A model generated the notes under the pieces. The model was not told where the DNA came from. It ran no database searches and saw only the letters and a program-made list of their open reading frames with translations. Of a DNA stretch of 64,000 bases, positions 36,503 to 48,026 are shown piece by piece. Location: positions 23,353,783 to 23,417,782 of the forward strand of contig NC_054538.1 in the NCBI RefSeq assembly GCF_017654505.1, in the 5' to 3' direction. Position 1 is the first letter of the stretch; every line of letters starts with the position of its first letter. A program made the translations under genes and the position numbers. This stretch comes from Polyodon spathula (taxonomy: Eukaryota > Chordata > Actinopteri > Acipenseriformes > Polyodontidae).

Positions 36503-38789
36503 GCTGTGGAAGATATTTTAGTTGATCTCCCTAAGGCCTCCTGTACTTTTGTTATCAAAAATGTTTGGCAGAGAGAATTTCACACATTTGTCAGATACAT
36601 TTTCACTGATATTATTTTGCTGTTAGCAACATAATACTTTGGGGAATGAGGGAAGGAGACAAACCATGTCTTATGAAGAAGGACAGTTTGAGTTCACCAG
36701 AGAACAAATTGGGCATACATACAGTTTCACAAATAACTATATAAAGGCTTAATTATTCCAAAGAGGGAAAGCTTCAGTGGATTTAAAAATGGAAGAATAT
36801 TATTCATGATGTTGTAAAAGGGTAAAGTCCTGCACCAGGAACAATAAACCATATATATTTACAATATTTGGGCTTGACAACATTTTAACAAGTTATGTGA
36901 AATTTAAGAATCACATACTGCATTATTTGCATTGTAACATGCCCTGTCCACTTAGGCCAAGTCAGAGGCCAAACAACTGACTGAATTATACCTGGGAGCA
37001 GGGCCAGATTAATGCATAGGCGAACTAGGCATGTGCCTAGGGCCCGAACTCAAGTGGGGCCCAAAACGGATGTTTTTCTATTTTTTTTTTACATATAGAG
37101 ATTTGACTAGAAAAACTTCACTCACTGACATTCAAACCGAGGCATCTCAAAATCAGATTGTTCTGATAGCTGTTACACAGATTTCTGTAACATTACCCCA
37201 CAGATTCTGTATTCCCACATTATTCCATGCTTGTGCAGATGCAGTTTTTAAAAGATCGCTGGACGTGGACGCGCAGCATTTCTCTGCCCCTTTGTGTTCT
37301 CAAGCACTGCCACTGAGTTCTGCTGCAGCTTGCAACAAATATTGTAAACAAGACAAAACTAATTCTGTGGCAAAATAAAATTGCACATTTAACACCACTG
37401 ATTTTCTAGATATACAGTACGTTCAGCATTCTGCATTGCTCAATACACGCAACCCTTGATTAAAGTAACCTTATACAACTTGTTTTTCTTTTAAAACACA
37501 TTTTCATTGTATTACATGTAAATACTGTTCAGAAACGTCAAGCGTTCACATCCTGCAGTCTTTGAAAAAATGCAGCTGCATCGGCGTGGAATCATCAAGG
37601 GTACAGAATTCTATAGGGTAGGTCTACCATATTTAACACCTCAATTTACTTGCATGCCAAAACATTGGCGATTTCTCAGCTCTTGAGAAAAGGGCATTTT
37701 CTTTAATGAAGCAAGGCAAAACCCACCCGATCAACAAAAAACAAGGAAACATTTACAATTTTGCATACAGTAAACTGTAACGTATTTGACTACACAACAA
37801 TGAACAGGTAGGTTTGTTTTTAGTGTTTATTTTTGTGGACTATTACCGTTAGTGAACAAAAGCTTGAGCACCCTTGTATATATTATCTTTTTCAACTTCA
37901 TATGGGGTTCCTTGTTTGTTTGAACAGTATCCTTTTTATTTAGTAATTCAGGAAAAGTTCTTGTCGAGCTGCACTACATGGTTTAACTTAGGCTTAAGTT
38001 TTTTTCCGGTTTTATTCTAAAATGCACTTAGCACATCCCCTGCAGTTTCATTTTCTGCAAGATTCATTCATGTCATTCATAATAACACTGAGAATTATAC
38101 CTGTTGTAAAAGGGTGAAGGGCTAGTTATAAAGGCTGTAATGTATATAGAGGTGTGTGTATGTATGTGTGTGTGTGTGTGGCTGTTTGTTCAGGGGTAGG
38201 GGCTCCGCAAGTTAATCTGGCACTGCCTGGGAGTCAACTCTGGTTTATCTCTTTCAACAACAAAACTGTGTATATATTAAAAACAAGGAACAGGGACCCT
38301 GTCACACATGAGTATAAAAATACTGTTAAAAGTAGATACATTTACAGTAAAACTGAGAGAGGCTGGATGGTTAGAAAAACACTCATCTTCCACCACTGAT
38401 GTAATGTTATTTCTTGTGGTTTCTTTCTGTTGGGTGTGTTTCTAGTCCTGGTGCAGTGCACTTCAGTGGTTACTCAATGTTTAAGATCAGTTTTTGTAAA
38501 GCGTGAAATAAAATAAAAGCACGATGTACTGTACGTAATGTGTAAGCTGCAAGTTTAATTTACAGAAAGTTTAAAAAATGTACTGAACAACTTTTAAATT
38601 GCAAAAATTACAAAATGTGATAATTCTATTAAACCTGCAGAGATCGTGATGTGCATCTGAAGGAGAAAACAAGTGTATGCTGAAAGACTCACACAAAGTG
38701 ATAAGACCAACATAATTGAAAAAGACAAGGAAAAAAGAAAGTGTGATTTTGCTCAAGGGCTTTGATGTATGCTTTGGTTATTACACCGT
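35562..38789. other. Noncoding with a (TG)n array
   Basis: Apart from the microsatellite at 36431-36499, this is AT-rich DNA without domains. The phrase GGCATGTGCCTAGGGCCC near 37028-37045 resembles a common dispersed vertebrate repeat. A short TG run lies at 38154-38180. Confidence 0.35.
36431..36499. repeat. (TG)n microsatellite
   Basis: About 34 TG units with one interruption near the start. Confidence 0.95.
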
Positions 38790-38937
38790 GTAACAATTTT
38801 TTTTTTTTGGTTCCTGGGTAGTAAGTGTTATCTCCTAATTGCTTATGCCTCAAAAGTATAGAAAATGGCTATTATTCCCCACAAACTTTGCTTTTGTGAT
38901 CAGGACAGTGATATTTTGAAATTTACCTATTTTCCAG
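38790..38937 (+). repeat. Left terminal inverted repeat
   Basis: Pairs with 41002-41149. The repeats diverge at about the point where the first heat-shock element begins (38931). Confidence 0.85.
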
Positions 38938-39029
38938 AACATTCCAGATAGACTCAGTGCTGAGTAAACTTGAAGTAACTTCTAGAACTTTCTAGAACTT
39001 TCCAGTAATATAAATAGTAGTATAAATAC
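38931..39029 (+). promoter_or_regulatory. Heat-shock-element promoter with two TATA boxes
   Basis: Three contiguous pentamers (TTTCC AGAAC ATTCC) lie at 38931-38945, and five contiguous alternating pentamers at 38979-39003: CTTCT, AGAAC, TTTCT, AGAAC, TTTCC. This is the nTTCn/nGAAn pattern bound by trimeric heat-shock factor; three adjacent units are already a strong site. TATAAATAG (39009-39017) follows 5 bases after the second site and TATAAATAC (39021-39029) after that, with the ATG at 39101. The order and spacing match a stress-inducible promoter. Activity is inferred, not shown. Confidence 0.7.
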
Positions 39030-39100
39030 AGGGGCCTTGAGTCCACCAGTTCAGTTTAGTTCCAGCTGCCTAAGTGGATACATATCTGCATTTTTCTGAG

Positions 39101-40853
39101 ATGGCATCAAGAGGATGCAAGCATCCGGCAGACGCATTTTGCTATGTCTGTGGCCAATTTATCAAGACAAGAGCAAAAAAGTACTCCGTGGAAGCATCTG
39201 CTAAGATGTGTGAGGCCTACAAGGCATATTTCGGCATGCCTGTCGGGGATCAAGACAAACCTTGGGCACCTCATTTCACCTGCGAGCACTGCAAAAAGGT
39301 AAGATGGACAATTGTTGCTCAGAATTTTATGTTATAAAATTTGTTAAAATTTTTAAAATTGTAAAAGTTTTTAATTTTAAAATGTTTTACAATTTTCAAT
39401 GTTATTGAAAAAATATATCATATATGAAAAATGTTGCGAGAATCTCTTACACATTAGACATAGGTGAAATAAATGTTTTTTGTAGGATGGTACAGAAGGG
39501 AAAAGAGAGCCATGAAGTTCGCTATCCCAAGAATTTGGCGGGAACCCACTGACCACTCAAGCAACTGCTACTTCTGCATGGTGGACCCTTCCAAACATCG
39601 GACTGGCAAGAATGCACCTGCTATCATGTATCCGGACCTTCCTTCATCCATCGCCCCGGTGCCACACTGCCATGAGCTCCCCGTACCCACTCCTCCGGAG
39701 AGAGAGCAGCCGTCTTTAGAAGAGAGCAGCAAGTCAGAGAGCGAGGAAGACGTTGTAGATCCAGATGACAATTTCAGAGGTGGAGCTGAGGAGAGAAACC
39801 CATACTACCCCAACCAAAAAGACCTCAACGACTTGATTAGAGATCTTGGTCTCACCAAGTCCAATGCCGAGTTTTTGACGTCTAGGCTCAAGATCAGAGG
39901 AAGCGTCACCAACCTTTTTCCAGCTTCTTCATCCGTCAAGATGGGCTCTGCTTCTGCCACAATGTGACCAGTCTGTTCGAGGCAATTGGAATCACCTGTA
40001 ACCAGAATGAGTGGCGCCTCTTCATTGACAGCTCATCCATGAGCCTCAAAGCCGTGCTGCTCCATAATAGTAACAAGTACCCGTCTCTTCCCCTGGCTCA
40101 CTAAGTGTACCTCAAAGAGGATTACCACAGCATCAAGACCTTGCTGGATGCCTTGAAGTATGATGAGTACGGCTGGGAGGTCATAGGAGACTTCAAAATG
40201 GTGGCATTCCTGATGGGTCTCCAAGGCGGTTTTACCAAGTTTCCCTGCTATCTTTGCCTTTGGGACAGCAGGGACACCAAGGCGCACTACCACAGGCGGG
40301 ACTGGCCACAGCGGACCGAGTTCTCTGTGGGGAGGAACAACGTCAAGTGGGAGCCACTGGTGGACCCCCGGAAGGTGCTGATGCCACCACTGCACATCAA
40401 ATTGGGCCTTATGAAACAATTTGTCAGAGCTCTAGATAAGGAGTACTTTCAAGACTTCTTCCCTAAGCTGTCTGAGGCAAAGGTCAAAGCCGGTGTCTTC
40501 GTCGAACCACAGATAAAGAAGATCCTGGAGTGCAATGAATTCCCCAAGAAGCTCACTAGTAAGGAGAAAGAGGCTTGGAACAGCTTTGTCGCAGTGGTTC
40601 CGAAAATTATGTGGAGCTGGTTGAGACTCTGGTGAAGAACTACGGCACAATGGGCTGTAGGATGTCCCTCAAAGTCCATATCCTTGATGCGCATCTTGAT
40701 AAATTCAAGGAGAACATGGGAGCGTACTCAGAGGAGCAAGGCAAGCGCTTCCACCAGGATATACTGGACTTTGAACGCCGCTACCAAGGACAGTATAACG
40801 AGAACATGATGGGAGACTACATTTGGGGGCTGATTCGTGAAAGTGATTTATAG
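39101..40853 (+). pseudogene. Transposase-like protein of the 38.8-kb element, broken
   Basis: Exon 1 (39101-39298) begins MASRGCKHPADAFCYVCGQF and ends FTCEHCKK: a Cys/His cluster (C..H....C..C ... C..C) suggesting an N-terminal zinc-binding module. A donor GTAAGA at 39299 and an acceptor TTTTTTGTAG ending at 39485 bound a 187-bp putative intron; the joined frame is off by one base as written. Exon 2 reads WYRREKRAMKFAIPRIWREP, a Ser/Glu-rich linker, then a frameshift near 39940. The next frame has LFIDSSSMSLKAVLLHN, a stop at 40102, then GWEVIGDFKMVAFLMGLQGG, CYLCLWDSR, PLHIKLGLMKQFVRALD, a frameshift/deletion near 40600, and finally KVHILDAHLDKF to the stop at 40851. The hydrophobic-Asp strands (FIDSS and VIGDFKM) with the hairpin between look like an RNase H-fold nuclease core with a Cys pair inserted; that is inference. 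At least three lesions make it non-functional. Confidence 0.75.
39299..39485 (+). other. Putative intron of the transposase gene
   Basis: Begins GTAAGA and ends in a T-rich tract plus GTAG, 187 bp, very AT-rich (runs of AAAATTTTTAAAATT type). As read, exon 1 ends in phase 0 but the recognisable exon-2 frame starts one base before the acceptor, so either a one-base change occurred or the true junction differs. Confidence 0.5.
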
Positions 40854-41001
40854 TATAATCGTAAATCTCGAAAAACTACTCACTTCTAAATCTTTTGTAG
40901 TCATTTTTGTATTACTTTAGTATAAATACATGTTAATTTGGATTCATATGTTGTTTTTTTCTGACTTTATGTGAACGAAAAGACACAAATTCGCCCGTTT
41001 T

Positions 41002-41149
41002 CTAATTGGAAATAGGTCAATTTCAAAATATCACTGTCCTGGTCACAAAAGCAAAGTTTGTGGGGAATAATAGCCATTTTCTTTTTTACTTTTGAGGCAT
41101 AAGCAATTAGGAAATAACACTTACTACTCAGGAACAAAAATTGTGTTAC
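41002..41149 (-). repeat. Right terminal inverted repeat
   Basis: Inverted partner of 38790-38937. The segment 40854-41001 between stop codon and repeat is also conserved in the derivative at 2528-2827, so it belongs to the element. Confidence 0.85.
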
Positions 41150-42783
41150 TAAAATGAATCCATGTGAAAAGAAAAAAGCAAGAATGTTACTGTTTTTCAA
41201 ACTTGTGAATAGGAGATATAAGACATGTTCTTTAGTTGACTGTGTAAACTACAAGGAGAGATACATTGGGGGACGGGGGGCAGTTAACCCTTAAAGTGAT
41301 ATTGTGCACCACAGGATACACTCTTTTTAGTAGACTCTCTCAGTCATATGTCTCATTTAGAACACAAACTGGGCATCGCATCCCACAAGATATATTCCAT
41401 TTAGTATCCATGCAAAATCTCCAGCATCTGCTTCTCAGTTATCCACTCATCAGGCCTGACTGAAAACTGTCATGGCAACTTCCAGTCCACATGGGGACAG
41501 CAGAGTGGTAAGTTTAACATTTTTAACATATTTTTTAACATGATAAAAGTGCAATATGTTTCAGATTCTATTTTTAAGCAATCAGTAGACAGGGCAATGA
41601 AAAATATGCTTATTTATTTAGTTTACATCAAGTTTAATTTTACGTATGTCAAGGCATACACCACACGTATAAGAGCAGTATGCCCCCTAATTCAAATTAA
41701 AAAAAAAAAAGAAAAAAAAAACTAAGAAATAAAAATATTTTTAACTTTTAAATATAATAAAAATGATTACCTTGTGTGACTATAATGCAGAATATGTTTT
41801 GTAGGGATTTTCAACAAGGGTTTTCCTTGGCAGACACAAAAGTCATGCAACTATTTTGCCACCCATGGGAAAGGTATTGGATGTTGATTCATTTAGCAAG
41901 GTAGAGGAGAAAAACTGTGATTTAAACTCTTGACCACTTTCCTACCTTCACATAGAAAGGAAGGTGCAGCATGTGTGCTGATGGGCAAGTCACAGTATGG
42001 TGTGCAAAGTGACATGTGCGGCTGTGCATTGTAACTGGTACCAGCTCTGAGCAAACTGCTTTCCTTTTTTATCCTGCACCTGGCTCTAATTTTTAATAAT
42101 TGCCAGGTGCAGGTGATAATTAAACAATTAACTGGAAGGGAGGCTTTTTTTTTAACCCCGTCCATGCCATAAAACAAACAACCTTACAATTTGCAGGCCC
42201 CCTGTCCTGCTATGTCCGTTACAATGTACAATAAGTACAATTTAAAAAAAAAAATCCTTATACATAATGCCTATGTGATCTTTTAAGGGTTAAGGAAATC
42301 AGTTAAGGTACATTTTTTTAATTTTTCAAAATTGATATCTGTAATTGGCTTTGCAATTAGTTCTTGCTATTTCCAGCAGTGCAAAGTCTCAAATCTCCTT
42401 TAAATTGAACTGTACCCTGCCAATGAATCCTGAAAGGCATATCAACTTTTTCCATATTTTTCAACTCTTGTTAACATTTTTTATATTAGAAGTTTGCAAA
42501 TATCCTTTGCTTCTGTATACCATCTCTTCAGTTAACAGTTAAAAGTAGAATACAAACTGCACTTCTCTGCTCTTCCTATTATCAAGTGACTGTGGGGTAC
42601 AGAACTGAAATAGCATGTTATGTTTTGTTTAAACAAGTGCTAAGGAAAAAGCCTATAGTGAGTAGATTTTGAATAAAGCAATCACATTGTTATTTTAATG
42701 TGGAAATAGAATAAATAAATGCACCTGTTTCTCCAATGTATTGTCTGTAGTACAGCAGATCGTATTGTATACAGTACATAAAG
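41150..42783. other. Noncoding, with a possible LTR fragment
   Basis: Mostly AT-rich. At 41930-42223 the minus strand starts TGTAACGGACATAGCAGG and has a GGATAAAAAAGG box and two CCAGGTGCAGG-like motifs in opposite orientation (about 42077 and 42102), similar to the LTR promoters elsewhere here; no second border was found. A-rich runs lie at 41698-41720 and 42243-42253. Confidence 0.3.
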
Positions 42784-44403
42784 CCTGGGGCAATAGATCG
42801 ATGTATCGACACATCATATCGTTTGACAACTATTGAGTCAAGCCAGTGCATCGTTTTTGTGTAAAGGGTTTTAACAAATGAAACCTTTTTTAATTAAATT
42901 TGGAATAGGCAGTTATTTTTTGCATTAAGCGCAGAGTGTCTCTGCTCCCCTCAGGTCTGATTCTGAATCTGCATGTGATTGAGCTCACCTTCTCCCCCCC
43001 TGCCCAGCCCCCTGTGAATGTTTACTGATGGGATTATATTTGTGCAGGAGTCTTCAAAGTAACAGAGCAAGTTAAGAGCATTGTGCTAAAATTATAAATA
43101 CTGTATCAACCGAGCTACAATGTCATTTGATGTTTGGCAATTATTTTCTAAAGTAAGACGGCAAGAAAGAAAAGTAAAGAAAGCAATGTTTGGGATACTC
43201 CGGTAACGCAACTAATAACACAACCACAACATCGGCGTTTTTACATATTGCATCAACAGTTATATTATTTTTCCAGTGTAACCATTTCAGATTAACAAAG
43301 TTAACATGCGAAATAGTACAGTATAATTCTGAAAATAAATAGTGTAACGATCTCGTTTCCCGCAGGCAGGTGCCTCACACAGGGGGAAGCAATACATACA
43401 CAGGCGGAGAGCAGGCACGAACCCAGGATCTCTCGCACTAAAGCATAGCGCCGTTGTGCAAAAAGAGCCGGCTCATTGCAAGGAGCGCATATCGGGTTTA
43501 TGTCTCTGTGTGTGATTACGTCACGCCAGCCCTGCTGCGGTCTTCCCCCATGCACTCTACATTAGTTTATAAAATATCTCTTAAACTTTCATCTTTTCAC
43601 AAAAAATTTGATTCCCTCTTAAAAGAGAATTTGGGGTTAAAAGATGTTTTGCTGCCATTGCTCCCGCTGTCCGTTCTTCGGTCTGCCTGCCTACTGCCAC
43701 TGGACCCACCCCCTGCGCAGCTGTGTGATCTGATGTTGAACATTTACAAATTCATCTCGACAGTTCCTGCCATACCTTTTAAATGTGTCCAGGTACAATG
43801 GTATCATGTCCTCTGCTGTGCCCTGCATTGTTTTAAATTGTTTTAAATTGTTTCTTAACACTGACCAAGTAGTTCTACATGTTACCAAGCTGTAAATTGC
43901 AAAGTCAGTTTGATAAGTAACCGGGTATTACATGCAAATAACGTCATTCTCTCCGCTGTGAATCTGTAGCACAAATCTGGTATGGATACCTCCTGTTACT
44001 ACTCTGGATAACAAAGGATTATTTAAAAAAAAAAAAAAAAAAAAAAAAACTCTTACCTGATACTATTGCAGGTCTTGTGAGGAAGGGTCTGTCTGATTTA
44101 AAGGTAGTCTTATTTGTGCTGCGTGATTTAAAGGCAGACTCATTTGTGCTGTGTCATGATGAAAATGGGCAGTAATATTTTACTTTAAAATGTAATGAAT
44201 AAACGAAGAATTACAAGAAGTGTAACGAATCAAAACTGCACTTTCAATAGCAATGTTCAAATCAACATGTGAAATTTATTTTTTAATTAATGCATATTTG
44301 GTTTTATTTTTTTGTTTTCAGGAACTATTTTTTCTAAGGACAGGCAGAGGTGGAAGGATAATATAAAAATGACTTTTTTGTTAATTAAAACATTTTTTTT
44401 TAC

Positions 44404-44436
<33 letters not shown>

Positions 44437-45082
44437 TAATGTTGGTTGATCCATTTTATAAGTGCAACAAGGCACTTCAGGGTGTTGGATATACTGTAAT
44501 ATCCACACGCCCCGGGCAGTTAAAGCCACTCGGCTTCACCTCGTGAGTTATAACACACCTGGATTTTAGAATATATCCTTATTTCTTACTTATTGGATTC
44601 GAATGAAAAAGGGAAATGTTGTCTTTTACATCTGCGTATTAGAAACACACTGCTGTTATTGTTTTGCGTTTTATTAAAATGTCCTGCTCAGTTTTTCTCT
44701 TGATTGCTTGTTATTCTCACTGGTTATGGATTTAAACAACGTTTTATTTTTATTTTGCTTTGACTCCCAACTGGTACAAATTAACACGAATAAGAAAAAA
44801 AAAAAACAACAATCATTTGAAATATTTAATTACTACTGTATGTGCATTTTGAATTTTTGTCTTATTCTGACCCAAATTTTTTGTGCATAAATTGATGTAA
44901 TCAATTTAATATGCATAATAATTTTTAAAGCATTACTTGCAATGTTACAAAGTAATCCACAGCTCTACATATATTACTGCATTTTTTTTTTTTTTTACCC
45001 TTTCATAACGTTGATGAATCGATGCATCGGCTTTATTGGAGAACGATATATCGATAGTGAAAAATTAGGCATCCCCCCAGCC
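42784..45082. mobile_element. Probable non-autonomous DNA transposon with ATCGAT-rich ends
   Basis: The left end reads CCTGGGGCAATAGATCGATG, then TATCGACACATCATATCG. The right end inverted reads GGCTGGGGGGATGCCTAAT, then CTATCGATATATCGTTC. GGCTGGG-plus-ATCGATAT ends of this style are common among fish hAT-like elements. The 2.3 kb has no transposase; it holds a SINE (43344-43556), T- and A-runs (44030-44049, 44390-44435) and AT-rich filler. The TIR match is loose and an 8-bp duplication was not found. Confidence 0.35.
43344..43556 (-). mobile_element. tRNA-related SINE, third copy
   Basis: Reverse complement of the 34761-34979 unit. On minus: start GTGCATGGGGGAAGACCGCA, centre GGCGCTATGCTTTAGTGCGA then GGGTTCGTGCC (B-box-like), end GCCTGCGGGAAACGAGATCG. 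This is the most complete copy in the window. It sits inside the element at 42784-45082, so it is the younger insertion. Confidence 0.75.
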
Positions 45083-45329
45083 TTACTGTAAATGGAGTTT
45101 GTGGCTTGGCAGTGCAAATGGTGTTTGACGAAGTTTCTTTTTTTCCCTGCATTTTTTCTTTTTTTTTTTTTTTTTTTAATATTCACATTCTTTATTGTCT
45201 TGCAACCAGATTATATGTGTCAATCAATCAATCCATCAAATTTATTTTGTATAGCGCCTTTCATGCCAAGGTATCCCAAAGCGCTTCACATGACAAATAA
45301 ATATACTATACAATAATATAATATAATAT

Positions 45330-45336
<7 letters not shown>

Positions 45337-45370
<34 letters not shown>
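45337..45370. repeat. (TA)n microsatellite in the LINE tail
   Basis: About 17 AT units. A sister array of about 21 units lies at 45476-45517, each following a copy of the duplicated LINE-tail segment. Confidence 0.9.
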
Positions 45371-45373
<3 letters not shown>

Positions 45374-45470
45374 CCCTCGTATTTAGCCCTTTCATGCCAA
45401 GGTATCCAAAGCCTTTCACAATGACAAATAAATAGACTACAATATTATATAAATATATAAAATATATATA

Positions 45471-45475
<5 letters not shown>

Positions 45476-45517
<42 letters not shown>
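45476..45517. repeat. Second (TA)n microsatellite in the LINE tail
   Basis: About 21 TA units next to the second LINE-tail copy; followed by AAATA-type repeats. Confidence 0.9.
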
Positions 45518-45520
<3 letters not shown>

Positions 45521-46545
45521 GAATAAATAAATAAATTAAATAAATAAATAAAATACACTTTAACAAAATTCTAAAATAGGCCATCCTAATCTACCAAAAG
45601 GCCTCTGCATGTGTTTTAAGCTATGATTTAAATGCATTTATTGAGTCAGCTTTACAGATTTCAATTGGAAGATTGTTCCATAATACAGGTGCATAACGAC
45701 TAAAGGCTCTTCCAGCACAAGAGCTGCGTTTTATCATTGTAGTCACCAGAAGCCCAGGATCAGCAGATCTCAACTGGCGTCCAGGGACAGAAAGTAAAAG
45801 CATATTTTACCTGCCAAAGGTCATTGGTTGTGGGATTTTATTTAATGCTGTTTTAGAGCCAATTAAAAGAAATTCAGTTTTATTTGCATTTAACTGCAAA
45901 AAAGAATTGACATCCAAGCCCCTATTTTGTCAAGGCAAGGTAGTCTGGAGTTTACGTTTAAAACTAATTTTAAAATAAATCTGGGTGTCTTTGGCATAAG
46001 AGTGGAAATTAAAACCGCGTTGTCTGATCACTTTACCCAGCGGTAGCATATACAAATTAAAAAGTAAAGGACCAAGAACAGAGCCCTGTGGAACCATACA
46101 AATTGACATTGGGAGGTTAAGTAGGACCACAACCAGGAGAGTACTGCGCCAGTAATGCCAGTAGTCATTCTCAAGGTGATCAAGAAGAACGCAGCAGATA
46201 TATCCAAAAAGACAATCCCTGATAACAGCCCCACATCTGTATTCAGCAGAATGTCATTAACAACTTTTATAAGTGTAGACTCTGTACTATGTTGTTTGCA
46301 AAATCCAGATTGAAATTTTTCAAGAGAGATTATTAGCAGAGAGATATGCAGACAACTGAGCAACAACACCCTTTTCCCAGACTTTTACAAGGAAAAGTAA
46401 ATTAGAAATTGGACGATAATTAGGCAAGACATCAGGATCCAATGTAGATTTTAAACTAGATGGAACAGTTCCAGTTTTTAGGGAGAGATTACCTTTCTTT
46501 GTTTCCCTTTCCTTTTTTATTTGGTTGTGTATTTTAGAAATCATA

Positions 46546-47240
46546 CATTTTTAATAATTGGAAAAGGGTCTATGTACAGTGCACCCTGCATCTGTTACTT
46601 TTTTCCCCACAGATGTATACAGTGCCTATGCTTTTTCCAAGTCAGTTGGTGTATACAGCAAAGAATAATGTAGTAATTTCACTATTGTGAAATGACCAAC
46701 CAAACTTCACATGATGATACTTCATCATATGCAAGAAAGAGTCATAACTAAGAAATCCAGAAAATAGATTGTCTGTTATCAGTTTTCATGAATATCTAGA
46801 GCATTTTAACATGCCTCCCATAACCTAAATGAATAGTTCAATTATACAAGGGACAGCATACATCTCAGGAAAATACTATAGTGGAAACCAATTATTTTAA
46901 GTGGCAGCTTTAATCATCCTGCTTTTTACAATATCTGCAGTGTTTTGCATTTATTTCTAAAGTAATACCTATACTTATAAATAAATATTATAATAACAAA
47001 GGAGCGCTATTGCCCTGATAGAAGACAGATACAATCTAGGTTATCTACACTTTGACTAGAAAGCAACAGTGAGTCCCTGTATTTAATCAAAACATTTTTT
47101 TTTCCTATTTATATGTTGATAACAAAACATCACAGTAACTTGAAAATCGAATTGCACCAAAGGCCTGGATTATATTTAGTACTGCTATCAAACAATGTAG
47201 GAATATGGTGATTGTTAATTTATATGGCATATATCATATT
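46546..47240. other. AT-rich noncoding DNA
   Basis: No frame with a recognised product, no clear repeat. Confidence 0.4.
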
Positions 47241-47361
47241 GTAACAATCTCGGTTCCCACAGGCAAGGGTTTCTCACAGGCAGAGGTGGGACGTCAACCT
47301 TCCACACTGCGGCATAACACCAATACTGGTGTACAAAAGAGCTGGCTCCCTTGCAGGAGCA
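47241..47361 (-). mobile_element. tRNA-related SINE, truncated copy
   Basis: Reverse complement of the 3' half of the SINE seen at 34761-34979 and 43344-43556. On minus it starts in GCTCCTGCAAGGGAGCCAGC, passes the damaged promoter region and ends GGGAACCGAGATTGTTAC. The 5' part is absent. Confidence 0.65.
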
Positions 47362-47960
47362 TTTATTTAATCATTTTCATTTATCATTCCGCAAAACATT
47401 TAGCTCTCCTTGTAAAGTGCAGACATTTTTAGCCATTTCTGTACCAGGGCTTTGTGATTTCTGCATCAAAAAATCTTGAATTCTGAAATGGAATGCACCC
47501 AAATTATAAGAAATATGACATTATGCCTGGATTACTAAAATATTCATGGCCGCTGCCCTTGCTCCATCTATTCATTCTGTTACTTCACCTTTCACCCCGC
47601 CCACACTGCTGTGGTGCTGCCGATCTTTCACGCTCACGACTGCATCTTGTTCAGGCTTACAATGATTCCATATGCAACTTTTTTTTTTATAACAGTTGGA
47701 GAGGTTTGTGCAACTTTTTTTATTCCTGACAAATAAACAAGACAATAGCTGGAACTTCATACAGCAATATTTGCTCTCCATCTACAGCATCAGCAAGCTC
47801 CCAGCTGAAGCCATTAAGCAAACTATGTGCTCACTGTCACAAATTAATTAGTTGCCAGTTTCAACCACTAGGAGTCTCTATTTTTACAATAACACCCACA
47901 GTCATAACTGAAGAAGTTACACATCTTGGTGAACTTCATTATTTTGCCCTTTTGGGGAGT

Positions 47961-47976
47961 TTTATTATTATTATTA

Positions 47977-48018
<42 letters not shown>
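47961..48018. repeat. (ATT)n microsatellite
   Basis: About 19 ATT units with one interruption near 47980. Confidence 0.9.
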
Positions 48019-48026
48019 ATAAATTT

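Larger units (their letters stand above)
38790..41149 (+). mobile_element. DNA transposon of an unassigned family, 2360 bp
   Basis: The termini GTAACA(CA)ATTTT form inverted repeats of about 150 bp (38790-38937 and 41002-41149) at roughly 90% identity by eye. They share GTAGTAAGTGTTAT-TCCTAA, GCTTATGCCTCAAAAGTA and TTCCCCACAAACTTTGC. Between them lie a promoter with heat-shock elements, a spliced-looking protein gene, and a 3' segment that starts right after the stop codon. The left terminus has a T-run expansion (about 38797-38808). No clear target duplication is visible. A hairpin-shaped relative of the 3' end is at 2528-2880. The long TIRs and single gene indicate a class II element; I could not place it in a named superfamily. 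Confidence 0.85.
45205..46545 (-). pseudogene. L2-like LINE, 5'-truncated reverse transcriptase
   Basis: Minus-strand remains of a non-LTR reverse transcriptase. From 46545: LDPDVLPNYRPISNL (RT block 1), [28 protein letters not shown] (first catalytic Asp), [16 protein letters not shown], then [11 protein letters not shown], where the usual YADD is YAKD (near 45990), so a catalytic Asp is lost. The C-terminal block RAFSRYAPVLWNNLPIEIC is at 45621-45803. The 3' tail has the TATAGCGCC-TTCATGCCAAGG region (45250-45275, minus sense) and ends in ATTGATTGATTG repeats near 45215, typical of L2/Maui-type tails. Two copies of the tail (45262-45305 and 45388-45432) and two (TA)n arrays show local duplication. 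Frameshifts occur between the blocks. Confidence 0.85.

Noticed and set aside
39568..40694. Minus-strand frames over the 38.8-kb transposon gene
   Set aside because: Shadows of the plus-strand coding sequence.
43454..43846. 130-codon plus frame
   Set aside because: Begins in the SINE at 43344-43556 and continues into unrelated DNA; no domain.
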